From NCBI RefSeq assembly GCF_006658505.1, contig NZ_VFUZ01000012.1, positions 1 to 64,000 of the forward strand: 64,000 nucleotides of DNA, read 5' to 3'. The notes beneath the pieces were generated by a model. It saw only the letters and a list, made by a program, of their open reading frames with translations, searched no databases and was not told the DNA's origin. This stretch comes from Mesorhizobium sp. B2-4-15. GTDB taxonomy: Bacteria; Pseudomonadota; Alphaproteobacteria; Rhizobiales; Rhizobiaceae. Positions 17,370 to 25,293 of the stretch are shown here, piece by piece. Position 1 is the first letter of the stretch. Each line of letters starts with the position of its first letter. The translations under genes and the position numbers were made by a program.

Positions 17370-18437
17370 CTATTTTAGCCAATTGCAATATAAAACCTTT
17401 ACCTTGTTGAGAGGTGAACGCGGGCGTTGGGACGGGCAAAAAGGCGATGCGCGGCCTCCCATTTCATCGGGAGAAGGGCCTCTTTCAGGCAGGTTCGGTG
17501 GGCTCCCGCGCAAGGCGGACGGCGATGCGAAAAGGCCCCTGCCGATCTCCACGAATTCAAACTTGCAGGCCTCGCGCCGGTTGGCCGGCAGCGCCACGTC
17601 GCGGCTGCGCACCGGTATCGCGAAGCCGAATTCGCCGCCTTCCCGTCCGCCGCGGTCGATCCAGTACCGGTCCATGTCGGCGCGCTTGCCGGCGCGCTTC
17701 CTGGGGGTGCGGAAGTTGATGGTGTGCCTGGCGTCGGAGACGCCGAGCAGATGACGGGCGCCGCCGCCGGTCGCGATCCCTTCCATGACCAGGAGTGCCG
17801 CATCCTTGGGCCTGAGCCCGCACAGGTCGCGCGTGGCGTCGATGACGGCCCGCTTGGCGCCCGGCTCGCGGCTGCCCTGGAGTCCGCCGATCGCCACGGT
17901 GTAGCGGCCGTTGCCGAGAGAATAGAGAATGAAGCTCAGCCGCAGCAGGTCGAGTCGGTCGCTCTGCCGTGTCAGCCTTATCGAGAAGGCGCCTTCATGG
18001 CTGGTGCCGGAATGAACCGACAGAAGCATGGTGATCGCATAGGCATCGAGCCGTCCGGTCACATGGCCGATATCCACCGCCCGTCCGCGCCAGGCCGCTT
18101 CCAGGACGTCGCGTGGCAGGCCCGTCGCAGCCAGATTGAAATGGTCGACCAGCAGCTCGAAACCGCGACGGCCGGGCAAGCCAAGGGCAAGGAATTTGTA
18201 GGGCTTCTTGCGCAGCAGATCGTCGCTCGGGCAGCCCAGCCCATGCCGCCGCCGGAAACCCGCGAGGAAGCGGAACCATTTGAAGAAGCTCACTGGTTTG
18301 CTGGCAAAACGGGTGAGGAAAATCCTGGACTGTCCGATCCCCAGCCGCCTGCAAAGACCGAGGACCTGGCCGAAGACGCCGGCCGTTTCCCGCAGCAAGG
18401 CGCGCTCGCTCGTTTCGGTGATCAAGATACATCCCAC
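17370..18437 (-). CDS. VirK/YbjX family protein (DUF535) with repeat-derived tail
   Basis: 355 residues. The body matches DUF535/VirK-YbjX proteins (YKFLALGLPGRRGFELLVDHF, then YAITMLLSVHSGTSHEGAFSIRL and YTVAIGGLQG). The family is linked to surface or outer-membrane functions in enterobacteria, but its biochemistry is unknown. The last 55 residues (DNA 17370-17537) are Pro/Arg/Ser-rich and unlike the family. The DNA there contains the palindrome CTCCCATTTCATCGGGAG, which resembles the family D repeat, so the natural end may have been replaced by a repeat insertion. The start at 18437 is not certain. Confidence 0.8.
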   Translation of the reverse strand: MGCILITETSERALLRETAGVFGQVLGLCRRLGIGQSRIFLTRFASKPVSFFKWFRFLAGFRRRHGLGCPSDDLLRKKPYKFLALGLPGRRGFELLVDHFNLAATGLPRDVLEAAWRGRAVDIGHVTGRLDAYAITMLLSVHSGTSHEGAFSIRLTRQSDRLDLLRLSFILYSLGNGRYTVAIGGLQGSREPGAKRAVIDATRDLCGLRPKDAALLVMEGIATGGGARHLLGVSDARHTINFRTPRKRAGKRADMDRYWIDRGGREGGEFGFAIPVRSRDVALPANRREACKFEFVEIGRGLFASPSALRGSPPNLPERGPSPDEMGGRASPFCPSQRPRSPLNKVKVLYCNWLK

Positions 18438-18738
18438 ATGGTTGTCGTGGGGCGGGTTAGCTCCAGGGCATTACGCGGACATTGCGGGGTGAGCGTCTCG
18501 TTCCCGATCGGACCGGCCAAAAGGTAAGCTGATGGTTTCCGGGTTCACTGGATTTCGGGGCGAAAAACTCGATGATGAAATTTCTTTCCGGAAACTGCCA
18601 TCGAAGCTTGGCCTCGTGGATTTGCCTCGGCACCGTGCCGAGGGAGACAAGCTTGTCGGCCCCGCCCCAATTCGCCAAAGATCCTTCAATCGGCGAAGTT
18701 ATACCGGATTCGGCGGCAGGGAATTTCCAACGATCGAA

Positions 18739-19023
18739 TCACGTCTCGTCGAAGCGGCCCTCAAGGCCGGGACGGCGGGCGATTGCGGCTTCTTCCTCGT
18801 CGTCGGGCAGGGCCTCGTCACTCTCCTGGTAGGGATTGTCGTCATCCTCTTCCGGCAGGTCGCCCTCTTTCTCGGTGCCGTAGCGCATGTCGCCGTTTTC
18901 CGGCACGCTGTCGGGCAGGATCTGGCCACCCTTGACCGCGTCCCAATCCTGCTGCTCGATGGTCGGGCTATCCGCCTGCGGGCCGTCATCATCGTCGGTG
19001 CGGGGTTTGCCGCGCGGTGCCAT
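18739..19023 (-). CDS. Highly acidic small protein, stress-promoter driven
   Basis: 94 residues from ATG 19023, preceded by TTGGAGGCCACG. Composition is dominated by Asp/Glu with runs such as RTDDDDGP and LPEEDDDNPY, and there are no hydrophobic segments, so it is a soluble, probably disordered protein. Similar acidic proteins are common in rhizobial genomes. I know no function. A GGAAC-N16-AGTT element 35 bp upstream places it among the general-stress candidates of this window. Confidence 0.75.
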   Translation of the reverse strand: MAPRGKPRTDDDDGPQADSPTIEQQDWDAVKGGQILPDSVPENGDMRYGTEKEGDLPEEDDDNPYQESDEALPDDEEEAAIARRPGLEGRFDET

Positions 19024-19057
19024 CGTGGCCTCCAATAGTTGTGAAGACTGGAGGCAA

Positions 19058-19082
19058 AACTCGGGCTGCCGGCGTTTGTTCC
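19058..19082 (-). promoter_or_regulatory. EcfG/RpoE2-type promoter, GGAAC-N18-TT match
   Basis: On the minus strand: GGAAC, 16 bp, AGTT. It lies 35 bp before the ATG of the acidic protein, with the ribosome-binding site in between. Confidence 0.6.
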
Positions 19083-19139
19083 CGCACTCGCGAGTACGGG
19101 CCTGGCCCATCACGGATTGCCGTCTGCCTTGGTGGCGGG

Positions 19140-19880
19140 CTACCGCAGCCACCACCACAATGCGGCGACCGCCGCCGCGACGGCCGCCACGCTCAGCCCC
19201 AGCATGATGTAGGAGCCCTTGATGATGTCGCGGATGATCTTCTTGATCGTTTCGCGGTCGTTGAGGTTGGGGAAGGGTTCGTTGGGCACGGCGACGCCCA
19301 GAAAATCGCACAGCGGGCCCCAGCCTTCTGTCACCTTATAGACCAGCAGCTTTTCGGGCGGCACCGCGGCCTTCACTTCGTCGATATAGGCGTTGTAGCG
19401 CGCCACCGCCCTAGCGCGGTCGTCCATCACGCCCTTGAGCGCGCGGCCCCACACCAGCTTCTTCGACATGTCGCCGAATTTCCAGCCGAACGGCGTCAGC
19501 CATTCCAGGATCTTGAACTGCCAGACATTCTCGGTGAAATAGATCGTGTCGATCGTGCTCTCGTACCAGGCTTCGGCGCCGCGCGGGTGCAGCGTCAGCA
19601 GCACCTTGGCGTCGGGATAGGCGACGAGCAGTTCCCGCCACACGCAGCAACCGGGATTGTCGACGGTGGCCGTATAGTTGGCGAACACCCGGTTCCAGTC
19701 GTGCTGGGTGCCGGGCGGACTGTTGGCCACCATGCGCCAGAAGTCGAGATGGCCCTTGTTGGCCTTGTTCATGATCACTTCCTGCATGTGGTAGGAAGGC
19801 AGGCCGAGCCTGTTCAGCGCGGCAAAGGTCGACCACGTGCCGGTGCGGCCGAAACCGGCCCCGATCAGCTTGAGCGCCAT
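19140..19880 (-). CDS. Sulfotransferase family protein with C-terminal membrane anchor
   Basis: 246 residues. The N-terminal GAGFGRTGTWS is the 5'-phosphosulfate loop of PAPS-dependent sulfotransferases, and the pattern LGLPSYHMQEV and VLLTLHPRGAEAWYES fit the Sulfotransfer_4 group. A hydrophobic stretch at residues about 222-246 ends in WWWLR and should anchor the protein to the membrane. Such enzymes may sulfate a lipid or surface glycan, but the acceptor is unknown. It is divergent from an ExoX-like EPS repressor gene, which would fit a surface-polysaccharide role. Confidence 0.82.
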   Translation of the reverse strand: MALKLIGAGFGRTGTWSTFAALNRLGLPSYHMQEVIMNKANKGHLDFWRMVANSPPGTQHDWNRVFANYTATVDNPGCCVWRELLVAYPDAKVLLTLHPRGAEAWYESTIDTIYFTENVWQFKILEWLTPFGWKFGDMSKKLVWGRALKGVMDDRARAVARYNAYIDEVKAAVPPEKLLVYKVTEGWGPLCDFLGVAVPNEPFPNLNDRETIKKIIRDIIKGSYIMLGLSVAAVAAAVAALWWWLR

Positions 19881-20108
19881 TTCCCCACTCCCATCGGACT
19901 TGTTTTCTTTGTTGCCCGGTCCGTGAGCATCAAATTGCTCCCGACAGGGCCACGGTGCAACAAATTTCGAGAGTCGGCGCCAAGCCGATCCTGTAAGGAC
20001 CGATCACACACTTGCGCCGTTGCTAAAATAATGAAACGTTGGGCGCGGGTATCGGGAATTCGGGCAGGGGAATCGGCCGAATTGGGACGTTCGGCGATTT
20101 GCGCATCG

Positions 20109-20354
20109 ATGTATGTTGGGCGGTTTCTCGTGGGGATGTCGGCGACGACCATCATTGTCGCGGTCTGGGCGTATATGGCCACCGGTTCGTTCTGGAAGGC
20201 GCTCACCTGGACGGTGGTGACCCTGGTTGTCCTGCAGGTCGGATATTTCGTGCTCGTCGTGGGGCTGATCCATAGGCGCGCACAAGATGCCGCAACGAGC
20301 CAGGATTCGATCGACGCAGTCCCGCCGTTACATCGGGATGGTGTCTCGTTCTGA
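20109..20354 (+). CDS. ExoX-like exopolysaccharide production repressor
   Basis: 81 residues from ATG 20109 (MYVGRFLVGM). An in-frame ATG at 20031 is possible but adds a non-conserved leader. There are two transmembrane helices (about 10-25 and 32-56, the second containing LVVLQVGYFVLVVGLIH), the layout of rhizobial ExoX/PsiA-type inhibitors that act at the inner membrane to lower EPS synthesis. No strong ribosome-binding site is visible. The identification rests on size, topology and the QVGYF segment. Confidence 0.65.
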   Translation: MYVGRFLVGMSATTIIVAVWAYMATGSFWKALTWTVVTLVVLQVGYFVLVVGLIHRRAQDAATSQDSIDAVPPLHRDGVSF

Positions 20355-20635
20355 CGCTCGCGCCAGGCCTGGGCTATGGCCGAGATGGCCGACCCTGCGG
20401 TCGGCCGGTCGGCGCGGCGATCCTGCCGAACTGGCTGTAAGCGGCAGCCCTGCCTCAGCCACTATCCATTCGCCAGTGCGCCAGCAATTCCCTGCAAGGG
20501 CACCGCCAGCGCGATAACGACGGACATCAGCGGGAAAGATGCTTGATCACGCGGGTCGGGGGCCGCATCGCCTCCTTGGTGGAATTAGGACGACGTGGGT
20601 TGCATCACACCGGCAGGCCACGTCGCATACCGGTG
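20355..20635. other. Intergenic, nothing recognised
   Basis: About 280 bp between the ExoX-like gene and a stress promoter. I see no convincing coding frame or hairpin with a U-tract here. Confidence 0.4.
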
Positions 20636-20660
20636 GGAACCATAAGCCGAAGCGGGCGTT
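20636..20660 (+). promoter_or_regulatory. EcfG/RpoE2-type promoter, exact match, no ORF downstream
   Basis: GGAAC, 16 bp, CGTT. The next structure is not a gene but a two-hairpin RNA-like segment ending in seven Ts at 20741. Confidence 0.75.
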
Positions 20661-20666
20661 TTCCCG

Positions 20667-20741
20667 ATGTGACCGGTGAGGTCGCCACCTCCGCCGGTTA
20701 TTGAAGGCTCGTCCTGCCCCTGGCAGGGCGGGCCTTTTTTT
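20667..20741 (+). ncRNA. Candidate stress-induced small RNA (about 75 nt)
   Basis: Starts about 7 bp after an exact EcfG-type promoter. Hairpin 1 pairs ACCGG (20672-20676) with CCGGT (20694-20698) and GAGGT with ACCTC around a CGCC loop. A linker TATTGAA follows. Hairpin 2 is a 13-bp stem (20706-20718 with 20722-20734, including G-U pairs) immediately followed by TTTTTTT, an intrinsic terminator. There is no ORF of any size with a start signal. The layout resembles sigma-T-dependent sRNAs such as Caulobacter GsrN. Homology is not claimed. Confidence 0.6.
20706..20741 (+). terminator. Intrinsic terminator of the candidate sRNA
   Basis: GGCTCGTCCTGCC / GGCAGGGCGGGCC stem with a 3-nt loop and seven Ts. 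Confidence 0.85.
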
Positions 20742-20762
20742 GTGCACAGGGTTGTGGCACCT

Positions 20763-20787
20763 GGAACGACACCGCACGCTCCACGTT
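20763..20787 (+). promoter_or_regulatory. Second exact EcfG/RpoE2-type promoter, product unclear
   Basis: GGAAC, 16 bp, CGTT, located just after the sRNA terminator. It would produce either a second untranslated RNA or a long (about 270 nt) leader for the DUF1236 gene at 21067. A short hairpin (CAGCA...TGCTG) lies at about 20817-20843, but without a U-tract. Confidence 0.65.
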
Positions 20788-20998
20788 AGCTGTTGCTAAG
20801 GCAGAACAGTGGGTTCAGCATCGACGAGGCGCGCCTGTGCTGTCACGGGGGGCCTTGTGTGCATCTCCGATTATTCCGTAATCCAACGAAATTTACATGC
20901 GAATTTTCAAAGCATATTCGCTGATGTCATGCGTGGATGCTAGCAATTGAAGCGATCTTGCGATTTTGCGTTGCCACATTTATTCCAGAATCGCGGAT

Positions 20999-21023
20999 GG
21001 AACCTTGGAGCGGCGATGGAGTT
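20999..21023 (+). promoter_or_regulatory. EcfG/RpoE2-type promoter, GGAAC-N18-TT match
   Basis: GGAAC, 16 bp, AGTT, 43 bp before the ATG of the DUF1236 gene. The same AGTT variant precedes the other DUF1236 gene at 44358. Confidence 0.6.
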
Positions 21024-21066
21024 TCCTTGCAGGGTGGCTTTCAGATATCCCGACAAGGAGGTTGTT

Positions 21067-21366
21067 ATGAAGTATTATCTTTCAAGTGCGGCTGCTGCGA
21101 TCGTTCTGATGGGCGGCGTTGGTGCGGCCCTGGCCGAAACCGTTGTCCTGCAGCCGGAACAGGAGACAGTCGTACGCGAATACGTCAAGAGGGAGCCGCT
21201 GGCGTCGGTGAACCTTTTGGGCCTCGAACTCAAGCTTGGCTCCCCGGTACCGGACAAGGTTGAACTGCGCGAGGTGCCGAACGTCAAGTACCGCGTCGCG
21301 GTCATCAATCACGAGACCGTGCTGGTCGATCCCGACACGCGTCAGATCGTCGAAGTCCTGCACTGA
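21067..21366 (+). CDS. Secreted DUF1236-type protein
   Basis: 99 residues with a very strong AAGGAGG site before ATG 21067. A signal peptide (about residues 1-23, ending GAALA) is followed by ETVVLQPEQETVVREYVK and a C-terminal unit YRVAVINHETVLVDPDTRQIVEVL, the DUF1236 pattern of rhizobial periplasmic proteins of unknown function. The C-terminal unit is related to that of the repeat protein at 44358. Two EcfG-type sites lie upstream and a clear terminator follows, so it is monocistronic and probably stress-induced. Confidence 0.82.
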   Translation: MKYYLSSAAAAIVLMGGVGAALAETVVLQPEQETVVREYVKREPLASVNLLGLELKLGSPVPDKVELREVPNVKYRVAVINHETVLVDPDTRQIVEVLH

Positions 21367-21388
21367 GTCGTATCGTAGGCTCGCCTTG

Positions 21389-21425
21389 GAAAAGCCCGTC
21401 ACGATCCCGTGACGGGCTTTCCTTT
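21389..21425 (+). terminator. Intrinsic terminator after the DUF1236 gene
   Basis: AAAGCCCGTCACG / CGTGACGGGCTTT stem with an A-rich upstream and T-rich downstream flank. It could work in both directions. Confidence 0.85.
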
Positions 21426-21619
21426 TCGAATCCCTTTTGAGACAGGCTTTTGAACCAGGCCTTGGGCAGGCACCAGCCGCGTGGCCGGGCTGGCAAAGCG
21501 GCGCGCCAAGGGGCATGGTCGCGCTCGTGCGAAACTTCCCGCGCGCCAGCTTGCGCCCGAGGCGGCAGACGTTGCATGGGAGCGCGGCCCGCCGCTCGGC
21601 TGAGACCTGAAAGCCTTCG

Positions 21620-22414
21620 ATGACCATCCAGCCAGCCGAGATGAATGTTCGCGAGGGCGCCCGCGTCATCCTTCTGCTTGGCAGCGCCCCCGACGCGGTG
21701 CGTTGCGAGCCCTGGCCGAAGCAGGCCTTCAGCCGGATCGTCGCCATCAACAATGCCTGGCGCGTGCGCCCCGACTGGGATTTCCTCGTCCATGCCGGCG
21801 ATTTCCCGCCGAACCGCCTGCCTCACGACGCGACCTTGCGGCAGGCCCAGATATTCAGCGCCACCCAGTATGTCCCGGCCCAGAACGCCTTCGGTGGCTT
21901 CGTCTATGCCGGCGCCACGATGGCGCTGACGGCAGCCTATTGGACCATTCACAGCCAGAAGCCGGATGTGCTGGCATTCCTGGGCTGCGACATGATCTAC
22001 GACCAGCCGGGCAAGACGCATTTCTATGGCATCGGCCGTGCCGACCCTCTGCGCGATGACGTTACCCTGCGCAACCTCGAGGCCAAGTCGGCGCGCCTGC
22101 TTGTCCAGGCCCTGAAGCACGACTGCCTGTGCATCAACCTGTCCGACCTGCCGCGCAGCCGGCTGGTCTTTCCCAGCCTCGCCTTTGACCGGCTCGGCGG
22201 CCTGTCGCCAGCGCGGATCGCCGAAATGAAAGCGGAAATTCTGGGCACCATCCAATTCGACCAGGCCGAAAAGGCCGAACGGATCGAGAAGGATCTCGGC
22301 TATTTCTATGAGGATGGCATGTACTGGAACCATCTCGACGAGATCGACGAGACGGTTCTTGCCGACATCGACCGGCTATGGATATCGGCCGTCGAGCAGA
22401 GAGCGGTGGGTTGA
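21620..22414 (+). CDS. Hypothetical protein, possible glycosyltransferase-like fold
   Basis: 264 residues. I do not recognise the family. It begins with an alpha/beta motif VILLLGSAPDAV, has VAINNAWRVRPDWDFLVHAGD and FLGCDMIYDQPGKTHFYG, and ends in an acidic helical segment. The NNAWR/HAGD/GCDM series recalls DUF115-type and sialyltransferase-like proteins that read a sugar-nucleotide, but this is a weak resemblance. There is no signal peptide or membrane span. It stands alone between a terminator and the convergent yghU gene. Confidence 0.65.
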   Translation: MTIQPAEMNVREGARVILLLGSAPDAVRCEPWPKQAFSRIVAINNAWRVRPDWDFLVHAGDFPPNRLPHDATLRQAQIFSATQYVPAQNAFGGFVYAGATMALTAAYWTIHSQKPDVLAFLGCDMIYDQPGKTHFYGIGRADPLRDDVTLRNLEAKSARLLVQALKHDCLCINLSDLPRSRLVFPSLAFDRLGGLSPARIAEMKAEILGTIQFDQAEKAERIEKDLGYFYEDGMYWNHLDEIDETVLADIDRLWISAVEQRAVG

Positions 22415-22466
22415 AGCGGCTGACCTCCCCCCACAGGGAGGAAGGCCGACGCGTCGTCCGTTCAGC

Positions 22467-23333
22467 TCACTCCGCCGCCAGCCTGTCCTGCGTCCGGGTT
22501 TCGAAATCGCTGGCGTCGTGGCGCTCGTGCAGCTGCATGGCCGGCTCGCCGAAGGCACGGTTGACCATGCGGCCACGCTTGACAGCCGGGCGCTCGTCGA
22601 TCGCCTTCGCCCAGCGCTGCACGTTCTCGTAATCCTGCACCGACAGGAAAGTGGCGGAATCATTATACTGCCGACCGAGCGCCAGTCCGCCATACCAGGG
22701 CCAGACCGCCATATCGGCGATGGTGTAATCCTTGCCGCCGAGATATTCCACCTCGGCCAGCCGCCGGTCGAGCACGTCGAGCTGACGTTTCACCTCCATC
22801 GAGAAGCGGTCGATGGCATATTCGATCTTCTCCGGCGCGTAGGCGTAGAAATGGCCGAAGCCGCCGCCCAGATAGGGGGCCGAGCCCATCTGCCAGAACA
22901 GCCAGGACAGCACTTCCGCGCGGGCCGGCTGCTCGGCGGGCAGGAACTCGCCGAATTTCTCGGCGAGATAAACCAGGATGGAACCGGATTCGAAGACCCG
23001 CACCGGAGTGGCGCCGCTGCGGTCCATCAAAGCGGGGATCTTGGAGTTGGGATTGACCTCGACGAAGCCGCTGCCAAACTGGTCGCCATCATTGATCCGG
23101 ATAAGCCATGCATCGTATTCGGCGCCCTCGTGGCCGCGCGCCAGAAGCTCCTCCAGCATGACGGTCACCTTGACGCCATTCGGCGTCGCCAGCGAATAGA
23201 GCTGCAGCGGGTGCTTGCCGACGGGCAGTTCCTTGTCATGCGTCGGCCCGGCGATCGGCCTGTTGATGCTGGCAAAGGCGCCGCCATTTGCCTTGTTCCA
23301 GGTCCATACTTTCGGCGGGGTGTAGTCGGTCAT
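22467..23333 (-). CDS. yghU: Glutathione-dependent disulfide-bond oxidoreductase, YghU type
   Basis: 288 residues with the long N-terminal arm typical of YghU (YTPPKVWTWNKANGGAFASINRPIAG), then the thioredoxin-fold GST domain (LYSLATPNGVKVTVMLEELL, NPNSKIPALMDRSG with the cis-Pro, and VFESGSILVYLAEKFG), and an all-helical C-terminal domain. YghU-type enzymes reduce disulfides and peroxides with two bound glutathione molecules. The start is the ATG at 23333. Confidence 0.92.
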   Translation of the reverse strand: MTDYTPPKVWTWNKANGGAFASINRPIAGPTHDKELPVGKHPLQLYSLATPNGVKVTVMLEELLARGHEGAEYDAWLIRINDGDQFGSGFVEVNPNSKIPALMDRSGATPVRVFESGSILVYLAEKFGEFLPAEQPARAEVLSWLFWQMGSAPYLGGGFGHFYAYAPEKIEYAIDRFSMEVKRQLDVLDRRLAEVEYLGGKDYTIADMAVWPWYGGLALGRQYNDSATFLSVQDYENVQRWAKAIDERPAVKRGRMVNRAFGEPAMQLHERHDASDFETRTQDRLAAE

Positions 23334-23442
23334 GTCGAGCCTCGGGCGGTGGGAAAAATGGATAGGTCGCTGTACAACTAGGGTTGGCGAGGTGGAAGTT
23401 CAACTTGTGTTGAACTATTGTTGATATGGCGCTGGGGCTTCT

Positions 23443-23588
23443 TCCTTCTCCCCTTGCGGAAGAAGGTGGCCTCGCGAAGCGAGGTCGGATGAGGGGTGCC
23501 AAGCTTGGCACCCACCGCATTCCTTCCAACACCCCTCAACCGTCTCGGCGCTGCGCGCCGATCCACCTTCTCCCACAAGGGGAGAAGG
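23443..23588. repeat. Paired palindromic repeat family C (copy 2)
   Basis: The outer arms CCTTCTCCCCTTGCGG and CCACAAGGGGAGAAGG are mirrored. Here the left half has the CCTCGCGAAGCGAGG inner stem and the right half the CGGCGCTGCGCGCCG stem, the reverse order of copies 1 and 3. Confidence 0.85.
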
Positions 23589-23672
23589 CCAGCTCTCACC
23601 CCTTGCACCATGCCCCCCGAGGCATACCTATAAGAGAAGCCGCCAAGGCATTTTGCATCGCAGGACAAAAGC

Positions 23673-24578
23673 ATGACCATCAATCCCAATCCGCGCTCCG
23701 TCGTCGCCGTGCGGGCCACCGTGCCGGAGGATGCCTTCACGGCCGGCGCGCTGGGCACGCTCAGGGAAGGCAGCGGCGTCGTCATTCGCGACGACGGGCT
23801 GGTGCTGACCATCGGCTATCTCATCACCGAGGCCGAGGAGGTCTGGCTGACTTCGCATGACGGCCGCGTCATCCCCGCGCACGCGCTGGCCTACGACCAG
23901 GAATCAGGCTTCGGCCTGGTCCAGGCGCTCGCGCCGGCCGGCCTGCCGGCGGTGGCGCTGGGCGATGCCGGCAAGGCCCGGATCGGCGATGCGGTCGTGC
24001 TTGCCGACGGCATCGGCCGGGCGGTCGAGGCCAGGATCGTCACCAAGCAGGAATTCGCCGGCTATTGGGAGTATCTGCTCGACGAGGCGATCTTCATCGC
24101 GCCCGCGCATCCGTCCTGGGGTGGCGCGCCGCTGTTCGGCGCCGATGGCGCGTTGCTCGGCATCGGTTCGCTGCGCCTCCAGATGAGCCGTGCCGGCGAG
24201 GTCGCCGATATAAATATGATCGTGCCGATCGACCTGTTGCCGCCCATCCTCGACGACCTGCTGACGCGCGGCCAGGTGGCCAAGCCGCCGCGTCCATGGC
24301 TCGGCGCGCTGTCGGCCGAAAGCGACGGCAAGGTGGTGGTGATGAGCGTGACCGAAGGCGGCCCGGCCGCCAAGGCCGGCCTGCGCGAGGGCGACGTGAT
24401 TTCCGAAGTGCGCGACGGCGCGGTCGACGGGCTCGCCGATTTTTACCGCAAGCTGTGGGACAGCGGCTCGGCGGGTGCGGAGATCCCGATGCGCGTCGTG
24501 CGCGACGGACGCGAGACCTGGCTGCGCGTCAAGTCCGCCGACCGCGGCAGCTTCCTGAAAAAGCCGCAGCTGCAATAG
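23673..24578 (+). CDS. HtrA/DegP-like protein with a lost catalytic triad, plus PDZ domain
   Basis: 301 residues: an S1C trypsin-like domain (about 1-200) and one PDZ domain (about 207-295, PWLGAL through GPAAKAGLREGDVI). Aligned by eye with DegP, the catalytic His (TNNHVI) is Tyr49 in TIGYLI, the Asp (SDIALL) is Gly79 in SGFGLV, and the Ser (GNSGGALL) is Trp149 in PSWGGAPL. All three are missing, so it should not cut peptides. There is no signal peptide, so it is probably cytoplasmic. It may act as a peptide-binding scaffold or chaperone. The missing triad is seen directly; the scaffold role is inference. Confidence 0.85.
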   Translation: MTINPNPRSVVAVRATVPEDAFTAGALGTLREGSGVVIRDDGLVLTIGYLITEAEEVWLTSHDGRVIPAHALAYDQESGFGLVQALAPAGLPAVALGDAGKARIGDAVVLADGIGRAVEARIVTKQEFAGYWEYLLDEAIFIAPAHPSWGGAPLFGADGALLGIGSLRLQMSRAGEVADINMIVPIDLLPPILDDLLTRGQVAKPPRPWLGALSAESDGKVVVMSVTEGGPAAKAGLREGDVISEVRDGAVDGLADFYRKLWDSGSAGAEIPMRVVRDGRETWLRVKSADRGSFLKKPQLQ

Positions 24579-24697
24579 GCCGGGCGGCGGGCAAGACTGA
24601 CGCCGGCAGCGCCGCCACCGGCATAGTTACCTTGCCATTCGAGGCGGGAGGGATATGCCCAGGCGGGCATTCCAGCGTTTGATAGAATCGTTGACCC

Positions 24698-24767
24698 GCT
24701 CTAACTCGTTCTTTTTACGCAGTCCCGGACGGAAAACCGCTACGCACTTTTCCTGGAATTGCTCTAA
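24698..24767. repeat. Intergenic repeat family E variant
   Basis: Bounded by GCTCTAA at both ends. Read on the minus strand it runs AGAGCAATTCCAGGAAAAGT...GCGGTTTTCCGTCCGGGACT, a form I recall as frequent between rhizobial genes. No coding frame. Confidence 0.6.
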
Positions 24768-25108
24768 TCCCGCAGTGCACTCGCAAACACCACCAGGTTC
24801 CCGTCGGGATCGCGCATGCGCATGATCCAGAAATCGTCGGCCTCTTCGATCGGGCCGGGTTCGAGGCCCGCCTTCACCAGCCTCTGTCTTTCGGGCGCCA
24901 GCGGCAGCACGCCGAGCGTCAGCGTCGAGGTGCCGGCCTTGTCCTTGTCTTCGAAGAGTTGCACCTCGGCGCTTTCGGTGAATTGCCATTCGGCCAGCCC
25001 CGGCATCGGCCGGCGCAGCGGCGCCTTGCCGAAGAGCTTTTCATACCAGCCGATGCTGGCCTTCAGGTCGGAGCAACTGACATGGGCAAAAATGGTTTGT
25101 ATTGCCAT
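24764..25108 (-). CDS. VOC (glyoxalase/bleomycin-resistance) family protein
   Basis: 114 residues from ATG 25108 (MAIQTIFAHVSCSDLKASI), preceded by GGGAGATCGCC. A longer frame to 25222 would include the promoter and is rejected. One betaalphabetabetabeta module is visible at each end: the FAHVSCSDLKASIGWYEKLFG opening and the MRDPDGNLVVFAS close with the family's DPDGN signature. Substrate unknown. An exact EcfG-type promoter 34 bp upstream indicates induction under general stress, which fits a detoxification role. Confidence 0.88.
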   Translation of the reverse strand: MAIQTIFAHVSCSDLKASIGWYEKLFGKAPLRRPMPGLAEWQFTESAEVQLFEDKDKAGTSTLTLGVLPLAPERQRLVKAGLEPGPIEEADDFWIMRMRDPDGNLVVFASALRD

Positions 25109-25141
25109 GGCGATCTCCCTGGGCGGTGGCACTCTTGCCGC

Positions 25142-25166
25142 AACGCGACGGCGGTTGGTGCGTTCC
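25142..25166 (-). promoter_or_regulatory. EcfG/RpoE2-type promoter, exact match
   Basis: On the minus strand: GGAAC, 16 bp, CGTT, 34 bp before the start of the VOC gene. Confidence 0.75.
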
Positions 25167-25293
25167 GTTGCCTTGCGGCAGCGTGCCCCACTGCTGACGA
25201 AAGCTGACAGTAAATCATGCAATAATGCCGGAAATCGTATGATGCCGGAGGCAAGATGACAGTGACGCCAACACCGAACAGGCAGGCCGCCTG

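Noticed and set aside
20560..20741. 6S RNA or SRP RNA gene
   Set aside because: Neither the SRP core sequence nor a 6S-like long closing stem is present. A short sRNA from the exact promoter explains the terminator better.
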